Source: Candidatus Aenigmatarchaeota archaeon
Lineage (GTDB): Archaea > Aenigmatarchaeota > Aenigmatarchaeia > Aenigmatarchaeales > Aenigmatarchaeaceae
Reading direction: 5' to 3'
DNA length: 19,243 bases
Assembly (NCBI GenBank): GCA_028715225.1
Contig: JAQUSH010000001.1
Location: forward strand, 1-19,243
Position numbers and translations under genes: made by a program. The notes beneath the pieces were generated by a model. The model saw nothing but the letters and a program-made list of their open reading frames with translations, was not told the DNA's origin and did no database searches. Below, piece after piece: positions 13,117 through 19,243 of this stretch (the first letter of the stretch is position 1; every line of letters begins with the position of its first letter).

Positions 13117-13647
13117 ATGGAAAAAACATTTAAAATACCAGAGGGAGTGACAGTAGACATAAATAACTTCAGAATAACTGTCAACGGAAAGAAAGGCAAG
13201 ATAGAAAAAGATTTTACTAATCCCGTATTCACAAACAAAATAAAGATCGAAAAGAACGGAAACGAAGTGAAGGTTTCAACAACATCTGACAAAAGAAAAG
13301 TAAAAGCTGTTGTAGGAACAATGATTGCTTACATGAAAGCAATGTCAGCTGGAGTGACAGAAGGTTATACTTACACTATGAAAATAGTTTACATGCACTT
13401 CCCATTCACAGTCAAGGTGAGCGGAAAAGAAGTGACAGTAGCTAACTTCCTTGGTGGAAAGGCTGTAAGAAAAGCAAAAATTGTCGGCGAAACGAAAGTC
13501 GACATCAAAGGAGAAGATATTTTCGTCTCTGGAATAAACAGAGAAGAAGTCGGACAGACATGCGGAAACTTAGAAAGAGCAACAAAAATAAAAAATCGTG
13601 ATAGAAGAGTGTTCCAGGATGGAATATTCCTATTTACAAAGGGATGA
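13117..13647 (+). CDS. rpl6: Large ribosomal subunit protein uL6
   Basis: uL6 lies near the sarcin-ricin loop and the factor-binding site. The 176-residue product has the two repeated beta-sheet domains: EKTFKIPEGVTVDINNFRIT and VNGKKGKIEKDFTN at the start, then YTYTMKIVYMHFPFTVKVSG, VANFLGGKAVRKAKI and the C-terminal GNLERATKIKNRDRRVFQDG with IFLFTKG. The start is ATG 13117, three bases after GAGTGATC. The stop overlaps the first L32e ATG. Confidence 0.96.
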   Translation: MEKTFKIPEGVTVDINNFRITVNGKKGKIEKDFTNPVFTNKIKIEKNGNEVKVSTTSDKRKVKAVVGTMIAYMKAMSAGVTEGYTYTMKIVYMHFPFTVKVSGKEVTVANFLGGKAVRKAKIVGETKVDIKGEDIFVSGINREEVGQTCGNLERATKIKNRDRRVFQDGIFLFTKG

Positions 13648-14030
13648 TTATGAATCTACTGAAAGCAAGAAAAGCAAAGAAAAGAAGGAAACCACCGTTC
13701 ACAAGGCAGAACGCAAAGAACTGTTATAAGGTTGGATTTATGTGGAGAAAGCCTAGAGGAAGAAAGAGCAAGTTAAGAAGACACAAGAAGAACAGAGGAT
13801 ACTGGCCACATCCAGGTTATGGAAGCCCTGCAGAAACAAGATATCTGCATCCATCTGGATTGCAGGAAATAATGGTTTCAAATGCAAATGAACTGGCAAA
13901 AATAGATTCAAACAAACAGGCAGCAAGAATCTCATCAACTGTCGGTAAAAAGAAAAGAATAGAAATACAGAAGAAAGCAGAAGAGATGAAGATAAGAATA
14001 CTAAACGTAAAGAAATTTGAGGAGAAATAA
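13644..14030 (+). CDS. rpl32e: Large ribosomal subunit protein eL32
   Basis: eL32 is an archaeal/eukaryotic 50S protein. The 128-residue product is rich in Lys and Arg and has the family core RKPPFTRQNAKNCYKVGFMW, RKPRGRKSKLRRHKKNRGYW, PGYGSPAETRYLHPSGLQEI and a C-terminal helix. ATG 13644 overlaps the L6 stop (ATGA). ATG 13650 two codons later is equally possible. It is followed by a small zinc-ribbon gene instead of L19e. GAGGAGA near its 3' end is a strong ribosome binding site for that gene. Confidence 0.95.
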   Translation: MIMNLLKARKAKKRRKPPFTRQNAKNCYKVGFMWRKPRGRKSKLRRHKKNRGYWPHPGYGSPAETRYLHPSGLQEIMVSNANELAKIDSNKQAARISSTVGKKKRIEIQKKAEEMKIRILNVKKFEEK

Positions 14031-14195
14031 ATGTTCATATTCATAAGCGAAAAAAATTGTCCATCGTGCGGCATGAAAGGAGACAAATGGAAAAAATCTC
14101 CAGATGTTTTCATTTGCCCACAGTGCAAATCATACTTCAATGAATTCGGAGTTGTGGTCGAACCACAGGTACAAGAAGAGGTGTCTGAAGAATGA
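14031..14195 (+). CDS. Small zinc-ribbon protein inserted between L32e and L19e
   Basis: This 54-residue protein has four cysteines in a zinc-ribbon arrangement: C10-P-S-C13, fifteen residues, then C29-P-Q-C32. Lys/Trp-rich residues lie in between and a short acidic tail (EPQVQEEVSEE) at the end. I cannot name the family. It is not S27ae, L37e, L40e or RpoP as I know them. The gene is well supported. The ATG directly follows the L32e stop with GAGGAGA five bases before, and the TGA overlaps the L19e ATG. L32e and L19e are usually adjacent in archaea. Tight coupling suggests ribosome-related work, perhaps binding rRNA or acting as a factor, but this is inference. Confidence 0.85.
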   Translation: MFIFISEKNCPSCGMKGDKWKKSPDVFICPQCKSYFNEFGVVVEPQVQEEVSEE

Positions 14196-14614
14196 CAAGC
14201 AAACAAAAGAAACTTGCAGCAAAGATATTGAAATGCGGAACAGGAAGAATCTGGATAGATCCGACTAACAAGAAAGTAGAGCAAGCTATAACAAGATCAG
14301 ACATAAGAGGATTCATAAAGGAAGGAATAATCAAAAAGCTTCCAGGAAAGAAACAATTAAAAAATTCGGAAAAGAGACAGCAGAGAAGCGGAAGCATAAA
14401 AGGTTCAAGAGGAGCAAGAATAGGAAAGAAGAACGAGTGGTTCAAAAAAATAAGACCACAAAGAGAGATGATTAAAGAGCTTAGAAACACTGAGCAAATT
14501 GATGCTGACAAATACAGAAAATTATATGCAATGGTAAAAGGTGGTGTGTTCAGAAGCAGAGCGCACTTGACAATGTACCTTAAAGACAAAAAAATATTGA
14601 AAGAGGCAAAATAA
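14192..14614 (+). CDS. rpl19e: Large ribosomal subunit protein eL19
   Basis: eL19 is an archaeal/eukaryotic 50S protein with a long helix that forms an intersubunit bridge. The 140-residue product has KKLAAKILKCGTGRIWIDPT, ITRSDIRGFIKEGIIKKLPG, GSIKGSRGARIGKKNEWFKK and the C-terminal YAMVKGGVFRSRAHLTMYLK. All are standard motifs. The ATG overlaps the stop of the zinc-ribbon gene (ATGA). One base separates its stop from the L18 ATG. Confidence 0.97.
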   Translation: MTSKQKKLAAKILKCGTGRIWIDPTNKKVEQAITRSDIRGFIKEGIIKKLPGKKQLKNSEKRQQRSGSIKGSRGARIGKKNEWFKKIRPQREMIKELRNTEQIDADKYRKLYAMVKGGVFRSRAHLTMYLKDKKILKEAK

Positions 14615-14615
14615 T

Positions 14616-15101
14616 ATGTTCATAATAGCACACAAGAGAAGAAGGCAACAGAAAACAGACCTGAAAAGAAGACTAGGTCTGATTAAATCTGGAAAGACAA
14701 GATTAGTAATCAGAAAATCTCTGAGCGGAATGAGTGTGCAGTTTATTGATTATGTAGCAAGCGGAGACAAGACAATAGTCACCGTTGTAGCTAAAGATCT
14801 TAAAAAATTAGGATGGAATCATTCAACAGGAAATATTCCGTCATCATATTTGATTGGTCTGATAGCAGGAAAGAAAGCAAAGCAGAAGAACATAACAGAA
14901 GCTGTGCTTGATTTCGGTCTTCAGACATCAACAAAAGGTTCAAGGATATATGCAGCTCTGAAAGGAGTAGTTGATGCAGGAATAAATGTTCCGCACAGCG
15001 AAGACATACTTCCTTCAGAAGACAGATTATCTGGTAAGCACATACAAGGTGTTGATGTTTCAAAAAGTTTCGAGGAAATGAAAAATAAAATACTTGGTTG
15101 A
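14616..15101 (+). CDS. rpl18: Large ribosomal subunit protein uL18
   Basis: uL18 binds 5S rRNA with L5. The 161-residue product has the start HKRRRQQKTDLKRRLGLIKS, then KTRLVIRKSLSGMSVQFIDY, AGKKAKQKNITEAVLDFGLQ, and KGSRIYAALKGVVDAGINVP followed by HSEDILPSEDRLSGKHI, which is typical of archaea. The product is a little shorter than most archaeal members. No strong ribosome binding site precedes the ATG one base after the L19e stop, so reinitiation after L19e is likely. Confidence 0.96.
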   Translation: MFIIAHKRRRQQKTDLKRRLGLIKSGKTRLVIRKSLSGMSVQFIDYVASGDKTIVTVVAKDLKKLGWNHSTGNIPSSYLIGLIAGKKAKQKNITEAVLDFGLQTSTKGSRIYAALKGVVDAGINVPHSEDILPSEDRLSGKHIQGVDVSKSFEEMKNKILG

Positions 15102-15105
15102 TTAA

Positions 15106-15918
15106 ATGCCTAAAAAAATTGAAGAAAAAATAGTCGAGGAAAAGGCTGAAGAAATAGAAGAAGTAGCTGAACCTTACGAATCAGCTGATATAGACGAAGA
15201 GGTTCCAAAAATAAAAATTGAAAACCCAACAGGATGGAGACCTAAGACAAGCCTCGGCAAACAAGTGATTGAGGGAAAGATCACAAGCATAGACGAAGTT
15301 TTCGAGAAAGGATTAAAAATCACAGAGGCAAACATAGTTGACATACTTATTCCAAATTTAATGAACGAGATAGTTTTGATAGGTGGTTCTAGCGGTAAAG
15401 GTGGAGGTAAGAAAAGAACAACTTCCAGAAGAACAACGAGAATGCATAAAAGCGGTAGAAGATTCAGAGCATCTGCCATGGTAATAGTTGGTAACGGAAA
15501 CGGCTATGTAGGAGTAGGAATGGCAGCAGGACCGGCATCAAAAACAAGAGAAGTAATAAGCAAAGCAACAAATCAGGCTAAATTAAATCTTATGCCTGTC
15601 AGAAGAGGATGCGGTTCATGGGAATGCAACTGTGCTAGTCATCATTCAATACCATTCAAGATAACAGGACGCTGTGGTTCAGTTTATATTGATCTGCTTC
15701 CAGCGCCAAAAGGAATAGGACTTTGCGTCAATGATGATTCAAAGAAGTACATGAAATTAGCTGGAATAAAAGATATCTGGTGCAAGTCTCGTGGTCAAAC
15801 ATCAACAAGATATAATACTATTAAAGCATTGGTAAATGCTTTCACAAAATTAAATAAGTTCAGAGTAAGAGAAGATTATGAAAATGCAACAGGACTAAAA
15901 GTTGGAAAGGTGGATTAA
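15106..15918 (+). CDS. rps5: Small ribosomal subunit protein uS5, extended
   Basis: uS5 is a 30S protein at the mRNA entry channel, important for fidelity. At 270 residues it is longer than the usual archaeal 210-230. Two additions explain this. One is an acidic N-terminus (residues 1-35, nearly all Glu, Lys, Ala and Val). The other is a Gly/Lys/Arg-rich insertion at about 95-112 (SSGKGGGKKRTTSRRTTR) before the conserved SGRRFRASAMVIVGNGNGYV (117-136). The rest is standard archaeal: RRGCGSWECNCASHHSIPFK at 166-185, APKGIGLC and CKSRGQTSTRYNTIKALVNA. It starts four bases after the L18 stop. A membrane protein gene, not L30, follows. Confidence 0.95.
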   Translation: MPKKIEEKIVEEKAEEIEEVAEPYESADIDEEVPKIKIENPTGWRPKTSLGKQVIEGKITSIDEVFEKGLKITEANIVDILIPNLMNEIVLIGGSSGKGGGKKRTTSRRTTRMHKSGRRFRASAMVIVGNGNGYVGVGMAAGPASKTREVISKATNQAKLNLMPVRRGCGSWECNCASHHSIPFKITGRCGSVYIDLLPAPKGIGLCVNDDSKKYMKLAGIKDIWCKSRGQTSTRYNTIKALVNAFTKLNKFRVREDYENATGLKVGKVD

Positions 15919-16167
15919 ATGGAAGGTATTTTGATTGAAGCAACTGGATGGATCGGAACAATAATTGTTTTGATAGCTTATGGTTTAATTGCAACTAAGA
16001 AATTGACAGGAACATCTAAAATATATCATTTTCTTAATCTGTTAGGTGCTGGTTTAATACTTATTTATGTATTCATTTATGGAGCATATGCCCAAGTTTT
16101 ATTAAATGCAGCTTGGGCCATGATAGCAATATATGGAATATACAAAGCAGTGAAAAAGAGGCAATGA
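15919..16167 (+). CDS. Small membrane protein (CBU_0592-like) between S5 and L30
   Basis: This 82-residue hydrophobic protein has three predicted membrane helices at about residues 8-26, 38-56 and 58-76 and a basic tail (KAVKKRQ). The pattern of Y-G-L-I-A-T..L......YHFLNLLGAGLILIYVFIYG followed by LLNAAWAMIAIYGIY resembles the CBU_0592-like small membrane domain found in many bacteria. Its function is not known. The assignment rests on remembered family pattern and is moderate. AGGTGGATT before the ATG is a ribosome binding site, and the ATG directly follows the S5 stop. L30 starts one base after its stop. S5 and L30 are normally adjacent, so this is an insertion. With SecY two genes on, a membrane-biogenesis link is possible but unproven. 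Confidence 0.8.
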   Translation: MEGILIEATGWIGTIIVLIAYGLIATKKLTGTSKIYHFLNLLGAGLILIYVFIYGAYAQVLLNAAWAMIAIYGIYKAVKKRQ

Positions 16168-16168
16168 T

Positions 16169-16600
16169 ATGTACGCAGTTATCAGATTAAGAGGATTAGT
16201 TGGATTGAGAAAAGACATAGTTGATACTTTAGCTATGCTTAGATTGCACAGAAAGATGCACTGTGTGCTGCTTAAGAAAGATGAAAACATGCTTGGCATG
16301 ATAAGAAAAGTAAAAGATTATGTTACATGGGGAGAGATAGACGAAGACACATTAAAGTTATTGATACAGAAGAGAGGAAGAAAAGAAGGAAACAAAAGAC
16401 TGGAAACATCTGAAGCTGAAGTCATATTTGATAAAATAATGGCAGACAAGGAATTCAAAGGAACATTGGGAATAATTCCAGTATTCAGACTAACTCCACC
16501 ATCAGGCGGATTCAAGAAATCAATAAAGCAGCATTATCCAAAAGGAGAATTAGGATGCAGACAAGAGAAAATAAATGAATTGCTTAAGAGGATGATATAA
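16169..16600 (+). CDS. rpl30: Large ribosomal subunit protein uL30
   Basis: uL30 is a 50S protein. The 143-residue product has the archaeal long form: YAVIRLRGLVGLRKDIVDTL, MLRLHRKMHCVLLKKDENML, GMIRKVKDYVTWGEIDEDTL and the C-terminal FRLTPPSGGFKKSIKQHYPK. The ATG lies one base after the stop of the small membrane protein gene. The stop is directly followed by the L15 ATG. Confidence 0.97.
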   Translation: MYAVIRLRGLVGLRKDIVDTLAMLRLHRKMHCVLLKKDENMLGMIRKVKDYVTWGEIDEDTLKLLIQKRGRKEGNKRLETSEAEVIFDKIMADKEFKGTLGIIPVFRLTPPSGGFKKSIKQHYPKGELGCRQEKINELLKRMI

Positions 16601-17038
16601 ATGGTCGTAAGGAAGGAAAAGAAAAGAAGAAGAGGACTTCATACTTATCACGGAGCTAAGAAAAAATGGAGAGGAGCAGGATCTAGAGGAGGTAGAGGAC
16701 ATTCTGGAAGACTTAAACACAAAAAATCTTTGCTTGTCAAAGATAACAGAAAATATCTTTCAGCAAAAAGCTTGCACAGAAGAGTCGGTCACAAATTTGG
16801 ATTTAAGCTGCCTGCTAAGACAGTAAGACTAAAGGAAATTAATTCTATTAAGATAAGAGACCTGGATATACTTGCTAACAAACTTGGACTAAAGGAAATT
16901 AATCTGGCAGACTACGGATTTCAGAAGGTTCTTTCAGGAGGAAAGATGACAAAGCCGGTATCTGTTACAGCTCAAAAATTCACAGAAGGAGCAAAAGAAG
17001 AAATAGAAAAAGTAGGCGGCAAGGCAATCGAGGGATAG
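16601..17038 (+). CDS. rpl15: Large ribosomal subunit protein uL15
   Basis: uL15 is a late-assembly 50S protein. The 145-residue product has the basic, Gly-rich N-terminus RKEKKRRRGLHTYHGAKKKW and GAGSRGGRGHSGRLKHKK. It also has GHKFGFKLP, an L15-type C-terminal domain with DYGFQKVLSGGKMTKPVSVT, and AQKFTEGAKEEIEKVGGKAI. A 17-base direct repeat within it encodes RLKEIN and GLKEIN twenty residues apart. The ATG directly follows the L30 stop. SecY begins three bases after its stop. Confidence 0.96.
   Translation: MVVRKEKKRRRGLHTYHGAKKKWRGAGSRGGRGHSGRLKHKKSLLVKDNRKYLSAKSLHRRVGHKFGFKLPAKTVRLKEINSIKIRDLDILANKLGLKEINLADYGFQKVLSGGKMTKPVSVTAQKFTEGAKEEIEKVGGKAIEG
16827..16843 (+). repeat. 17-base direct repeat, copy 1 (in L15)
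   Basis: GACTAAAGGAAATTAAT, exactly repeated 60 bases downstream in the same frame. It encodes part of RLKEIN. Confidence 0.9.
16887..16903 (+). repeat. 17-base direct repeat, copy 2 (in L15)
   Basis: Second exact copy of the 17-base sequence starting at 16827, in the same frame. It encodes part of GLKEIN. Confidence 0.9.
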
Positions 17039-17041
17039 CTA

Positions 17042-18553
17042 ATGTTTGATTTCAGCGCAATCGCAAACATGCTTCCGAGTGTCAGGAAACCTGAGATGCG
17101 ACTGAATTTTAAAGAAAAAAGCAAATGGACACTATTGATACTTGTAATATATTTTGTGTTGGGTTCTATAACAATATGGGGAATAAATCCTACAGCAGTT
17201 GCAAGATTTGATTTTTTAGAAATAGTTTTTGGTTCTAAGTTTGGTTCTCTGATTACATTAGGTATCGGACCGATTGTGACAGCATCTATAATACTTCAGT
17301 TGTTAGTTGGTTCAAAGATAATCAACTGGAATCTTCAGGATCCAGAAGATAAGAAGAAATTTATGGGAGTGCAGAAGATACTTGCTATAACTTTCTGTTT
17401 TGTTGAAGCTGTTGCATATGTTGTAGCTGGCGCAATACCGCCGGTCGAGGGAACATTGTTTATATCTACATTTGTAATACTGCAGCTTGCAGCAGGCGGT
17501 ATACTGATAATGCTTATGGATGAAGTGTGTTCTAAATGGGGTTTCGGTTCAGGAGTTTCATTATTCATTGCAGCAGGAGTTTCTAAAACTATATTTGTTA
17601 GAATATTTGCACCTCCGATAAAAGAAGCATCAGGAGGTATATTATCAGCATTTGTGTCATCTTTAGGACAAGGAATGCCTGCTGAAGCTATGATATCTTT
17701 ATTGCCTTTGATAGCAACTATCGTTGTGTTTTTAATCGTAGTATTTGCACAAGATATGAGAATAGAAATACCAATGTCATTTGCAATGCCATTCGGAAAA
17801 TTCGGTTCAAGAAGATGGCCGTTAAAATTCATTTATACTTCCAATATGCCGGTTATACTTACGGCTGCGGTAATAGCAAATGTGCAGTTAGTTGGAAGAC
17901 TGTTATATGCAAGAGGAATATATTTCCTTGGAGAATATGATTTGTCAACAGGAAGTCCTACTTCAGGTTTGATGCTTTATCTTACTCATCCTTCTTCAGT
18001 AAGCCTTATCGTAGTAAGTGTATTAGGAGGAGTGGTTGCTTTGCTGTTTGCTCTTATGGCAATTAAGACAATCAAAAAATATTCAATAAGATTAGCAGTT
18101 GTTGGCGGTATAATTGGTGTAGCTTTAGGTTACTTTATTGTTGTAACACTTAATCTTCCGGCATTGACTACAGTTGATGCATTAAGATCATTATCATACA
18201 TGTTTATGATGATACTTGGTTCAGTCATATTCTCTATGTTCTGGGTAATGACATCTGGAATGGATGCGCATTCAGTTGCAGAACAGTTCAAGCAGTCATC
18301 AATTATGATACCTGGTTTCAGACATGATCCAAGAATAGTTGAAAAAGTACTAAACAGATACATACCATCATTAACTGTTTTAGGTGGTGCGTTTGTAGGA
18401 TTCTTAGCCGGATTTGCGGACTTAACTTCTGCAGTTGGTACAGGAACAGGTATATTATTGACAGTTATGATAGTTTACCAGTTATATGAGCAGATCGCTT
18501 CACAGCACATGGAAGACATGAATCCTGCTCTGAGAAAATTCATGGGTGAGTAG
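17042..18553 (+). CDS. secY: Preprotein translocase subunit SecY
   Basis: This is the channel-forming subunit of the Sec translocon in the cytoplasmic membrane (Sec61-alpha homologue). The 503-residue product is polytopic with about ten hydrophobic helices. The N-terminal amphipathic region is ANMLPSVRKPEMRLNFKEKS. TM1 lies at about 29-50, the plug region around 55-75, and GIGPIVTASIILQLL marks TM2. SKWGFGSGVSLFIAAGVSKT is the conserved segment after TM4. The cytosolic RRWPLKFIYTSNMPVILTAA loop is typical. DPRIVEKVLNRYIPSLTVLG and GTGTGILLTVMIVYQLYEQI are near the end. It lies in the conserved archaeal place after L15. Confidence 0.97.
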   Translation: MFDFSAIANMLPSVRKPEMRLNFKEKSKWTLLILVIYFVLGSITIWGINPTAVARFDFLEIVFGSKFGSLITLGIGPIVTASIILQLLVGSKIINWNLQDPEDKKKFMGVQKILAITFCFVEAVAYVVAGAIPPVEGTLFISTFVILQLAAGGILIMLMDEVCSKWGFGSGVSLFIAAGVSKTIFVRIFAPPIKEASGGILSAFVSSLGQGMPAEAMISLLPLIATIVVFLIVVFAQDMRIEIPMSFAMPFGKFGSRRWPLKFIYTSNMPVILTAAVIANVQLVGRLLYARGIYFLGEYDLSTGSPTSGLMLYLTHPSSVSLIVVSVLGGVVALLFALMAIKTIKKYSIRLAVVGGIIGVALGYFIVVTLNLPALTTVDALRSLSYMFMMILGSVIFSMFWVMTSGMDAHSVAEQFKQSSIMIPGFRHDPRIVEKVLNRYIPSLTVLGGAFVGFLAGFADLTSAVGTGTGILLTVMIVYQLYEQIASQHMEDMNPALRKFMGE

Positions 18554-18555
18554 AA

Positions 18556-18957
18556 ATGAAAATAACTTTGTGTTCAAGCATGACATTTATTGAAAATATA
18601 GCCTGTGTAGGAAAAATATTGGAAGAAAAAGGCCACATGATTTTTCTGCCGATTATGACTAATTTTAAGGAAGAAACTAAAAGATATGCTGAACATTCAG
18701 AAGCAAAGATATCACATGATCTTATACGAGAGCATTTCAAAAAAATTGATAATTCTGAGGCAATATTAGTTTTGAATTATGATAAGAACGGAATCAAAGG
18801 TTATATCGGTGGCAATAGTTTTCTTGAAATGGGTAAAGCATACGATAATGGTATTAAAATATTTTTGTTGAATCCAATCCCAAAGATGTCTTATACCGAT
18901 GAAATTATTGCAATGCAGCCAATTGTTATACATGGTAATTTGGAGTTGATTAAATGA
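18556..18957 (+). CDS. Nucleoside 2-deoxyribosyltransferase-like protein
   Basis: This 133-residue protein has an alpha/beta pattern like the nucleoside 2-deoxyribosyltransferase superfamily. [20 protein letters not shown] at the start is the first strand and Ser-rich loop, GHMIFLPIM the second strand, and [20 protein letters not shown] near 68-87 leads into [12 protein letters not shown]. In the latter, Glu91 occupies the place of the family's nucleophile. [16 protein letters not shown] ends the core. Related enzymes cleave or transfer the base of nucleosides or nucleotides; the substrate here is unknown. GGTGAG lies five bases before the ATG, within the SecY end. Its stop overlaps the Adk ATG, so it is translationally coupled to another nucleotide enzyme. 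SecY and Adk are often adjacent in archaea, so this is an insertion. Confidence 0.8.
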   Translation: MKITLCSSMTFIENIACVGKILEEKGHMIFLPIMTNFKEETKRYAEHSEAKISHDLIREHFKKIDNSEAILVLNYDKNGIKGYIGGNSFLEMGKAYDNGIKIFLLNPIPKMSYTDEIIAMQPIVIHGNLELIK

Positions 18958-19243
18958 AGTTAATATTTTTAGGAGCACCTGGTTCAGGAAAGGGAACATA
19001 TGCAACTAGAGTAGCACCTCATCTAAACGTTCCACAGATTTCAACCGGCGATCTTCTGAGAGAAAATCTTAAGAACAATACTGAGATTGGAAAGAAAGCA
19101 AAATCGTACATGGAAGCTGGAAAGCTTGTTCCAGATGAGTTAGTCATGGAACTGCTTAAGCAGAGAATAAAGAAAGACGATACGAAAAATGGATTCATAC
19201 TTGATGGATTTCCAAGAACAATACCTCAAGATCGGAAGAGCAC
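18954..19243 (+). CDS. adk: Adenylate kinase, bacterial-type, 3'-truncated
   Basis: Adenylate kinase interconverts ATP + AMP and 2 ADP. The product is cut by the end of the sequence, and about 92 genuine residues remain. It has the P-loop GAPGSGKGT (7-15), the AMP-binding STGDLLRE (30-37) and LDGFPRT (83-89). It therefore belongs to the bacterial/eukaryotic-type Adk family and not the short archaeal AdkA family. The start overlaps the stop of the preceding gene (ATGA). The last 15 bases (19229-19243) match sequencing adapter, so the final codons (reading DRKS) are not part of the protein. Confidence 0.93.
   Translation, partial: MKLIFLGAPGSGKGTYATRVAPHLNVPQISTGDLLRENLKNNTEIGKKAKSYMEAGKLVPDELVMELLKQRIKKDDTKNGFILDGFPRTIPQDRKS
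19229..19243 (+). other. Illumina adapter remnant at the sequence end
   Basis: AGATCGGAAGAGCAC is identical to the first 15 bases of the Illumina TruSeq adapter and ends exactly at the last base. The Adk reading frame loses family similarity at this point, after FPRTIPQ. It is almost certainly untrimmed adapter and not genomic. Confidence 0.96.

Noticed and set aside
12846..13292. Long reverse-strand frame opposite S8 and L6, and similar reverse frames elsewhere (11334-11738, 13817-14589, 17335-17832)
   Set aside because: They lie antisense to well-identified genes and have low-complexity hydrophobic or Ser-rich translations with no recognisable motif. They are mirror effects of AGA/GAA/AAA-rich coding on the + strand.

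Overview
The window is AT-rich archaeal DNA with every recognisable gene on the + strand. It carries EF-1A followed by a complete archaeal S10/spc-type ribosomal protein cluster. Archaeal markers are eS4, eL19 and eL32, the RNase P protein Rnp1/p29 and aIF1 inside the cluster, an archaeal SecY, TTTAAA-type TATA boxes, leaderless starts and GGTGA-type Shine-Dalgarno sites. Compact proteins (short uL22, 52-residue uS14), several small unknown genes and a bacterial-type adenylate kinase suggest a DPANN-like archaeon (for example a Woesearchaeota/Pacearchaeota relative). That placement is inference. Nothing here fixes the lineage.

Region 1 (1-4535): EF-1A is followed by a T-rich tract and five separately promoted genes: two unknown proteins, uS10, an unknown 172-residue protein and an unknown 397-residue protein with two winged-helix-like segments. 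Each of the five has a TTTAAA box 29-30 bases before its ATG, so all are predicted to be leaderless. EF-1A and S10, commonly neighbours in archaea, are separated here by two unknown genes.

Region 2 (4536-5272): a tRNA-Ser(GGA) gene with a predicted 13-base intron and encoded CCA, then a small-multidrug-export-family (COG2426) membrane protein with a leaderless promoter abutting the tRNA, then a 118-base leader before L3 with two TATA-like elements and a possible 35-codon reading frame.

Region 3 (5273-19243): a tight operon-like run in the order L3, L4, L23, L2, S19, [57-aa unknown], L22, S3, L29, aIF1, Rnp1, S17, L14, L24, S4e, L5, S14, S8, L6, L32e, [54-aa zinc ribbon], L19e, L18, S5, [82-aa membrane protein], L30, L15, SecY, [nucleoside deoxyribosyltransferase-like], Adk. 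Genes abut or overlap, many through ATGA. The bracketed genes are insertions into the usual order. They build ribosomal proteins, initiation factor and translocon together. The small insertions share stop/start overlaps with ribosomal genes, which makes them the best candidates for undescribed ribosome- or translocon-linked proteins.

Other points of note are an atypical, bacterial-looking tip of the uL3 central finger, a basic Gly-rich insertion and acidic N-terminus in uS5, and a last 15 bases that match the start of the Illumina TruSeq adapter, so the 3' end is an artefact and Adk is cut off there. There is no gene-free stretch over 300 bases; the longest is 118 bases (5155-5272).
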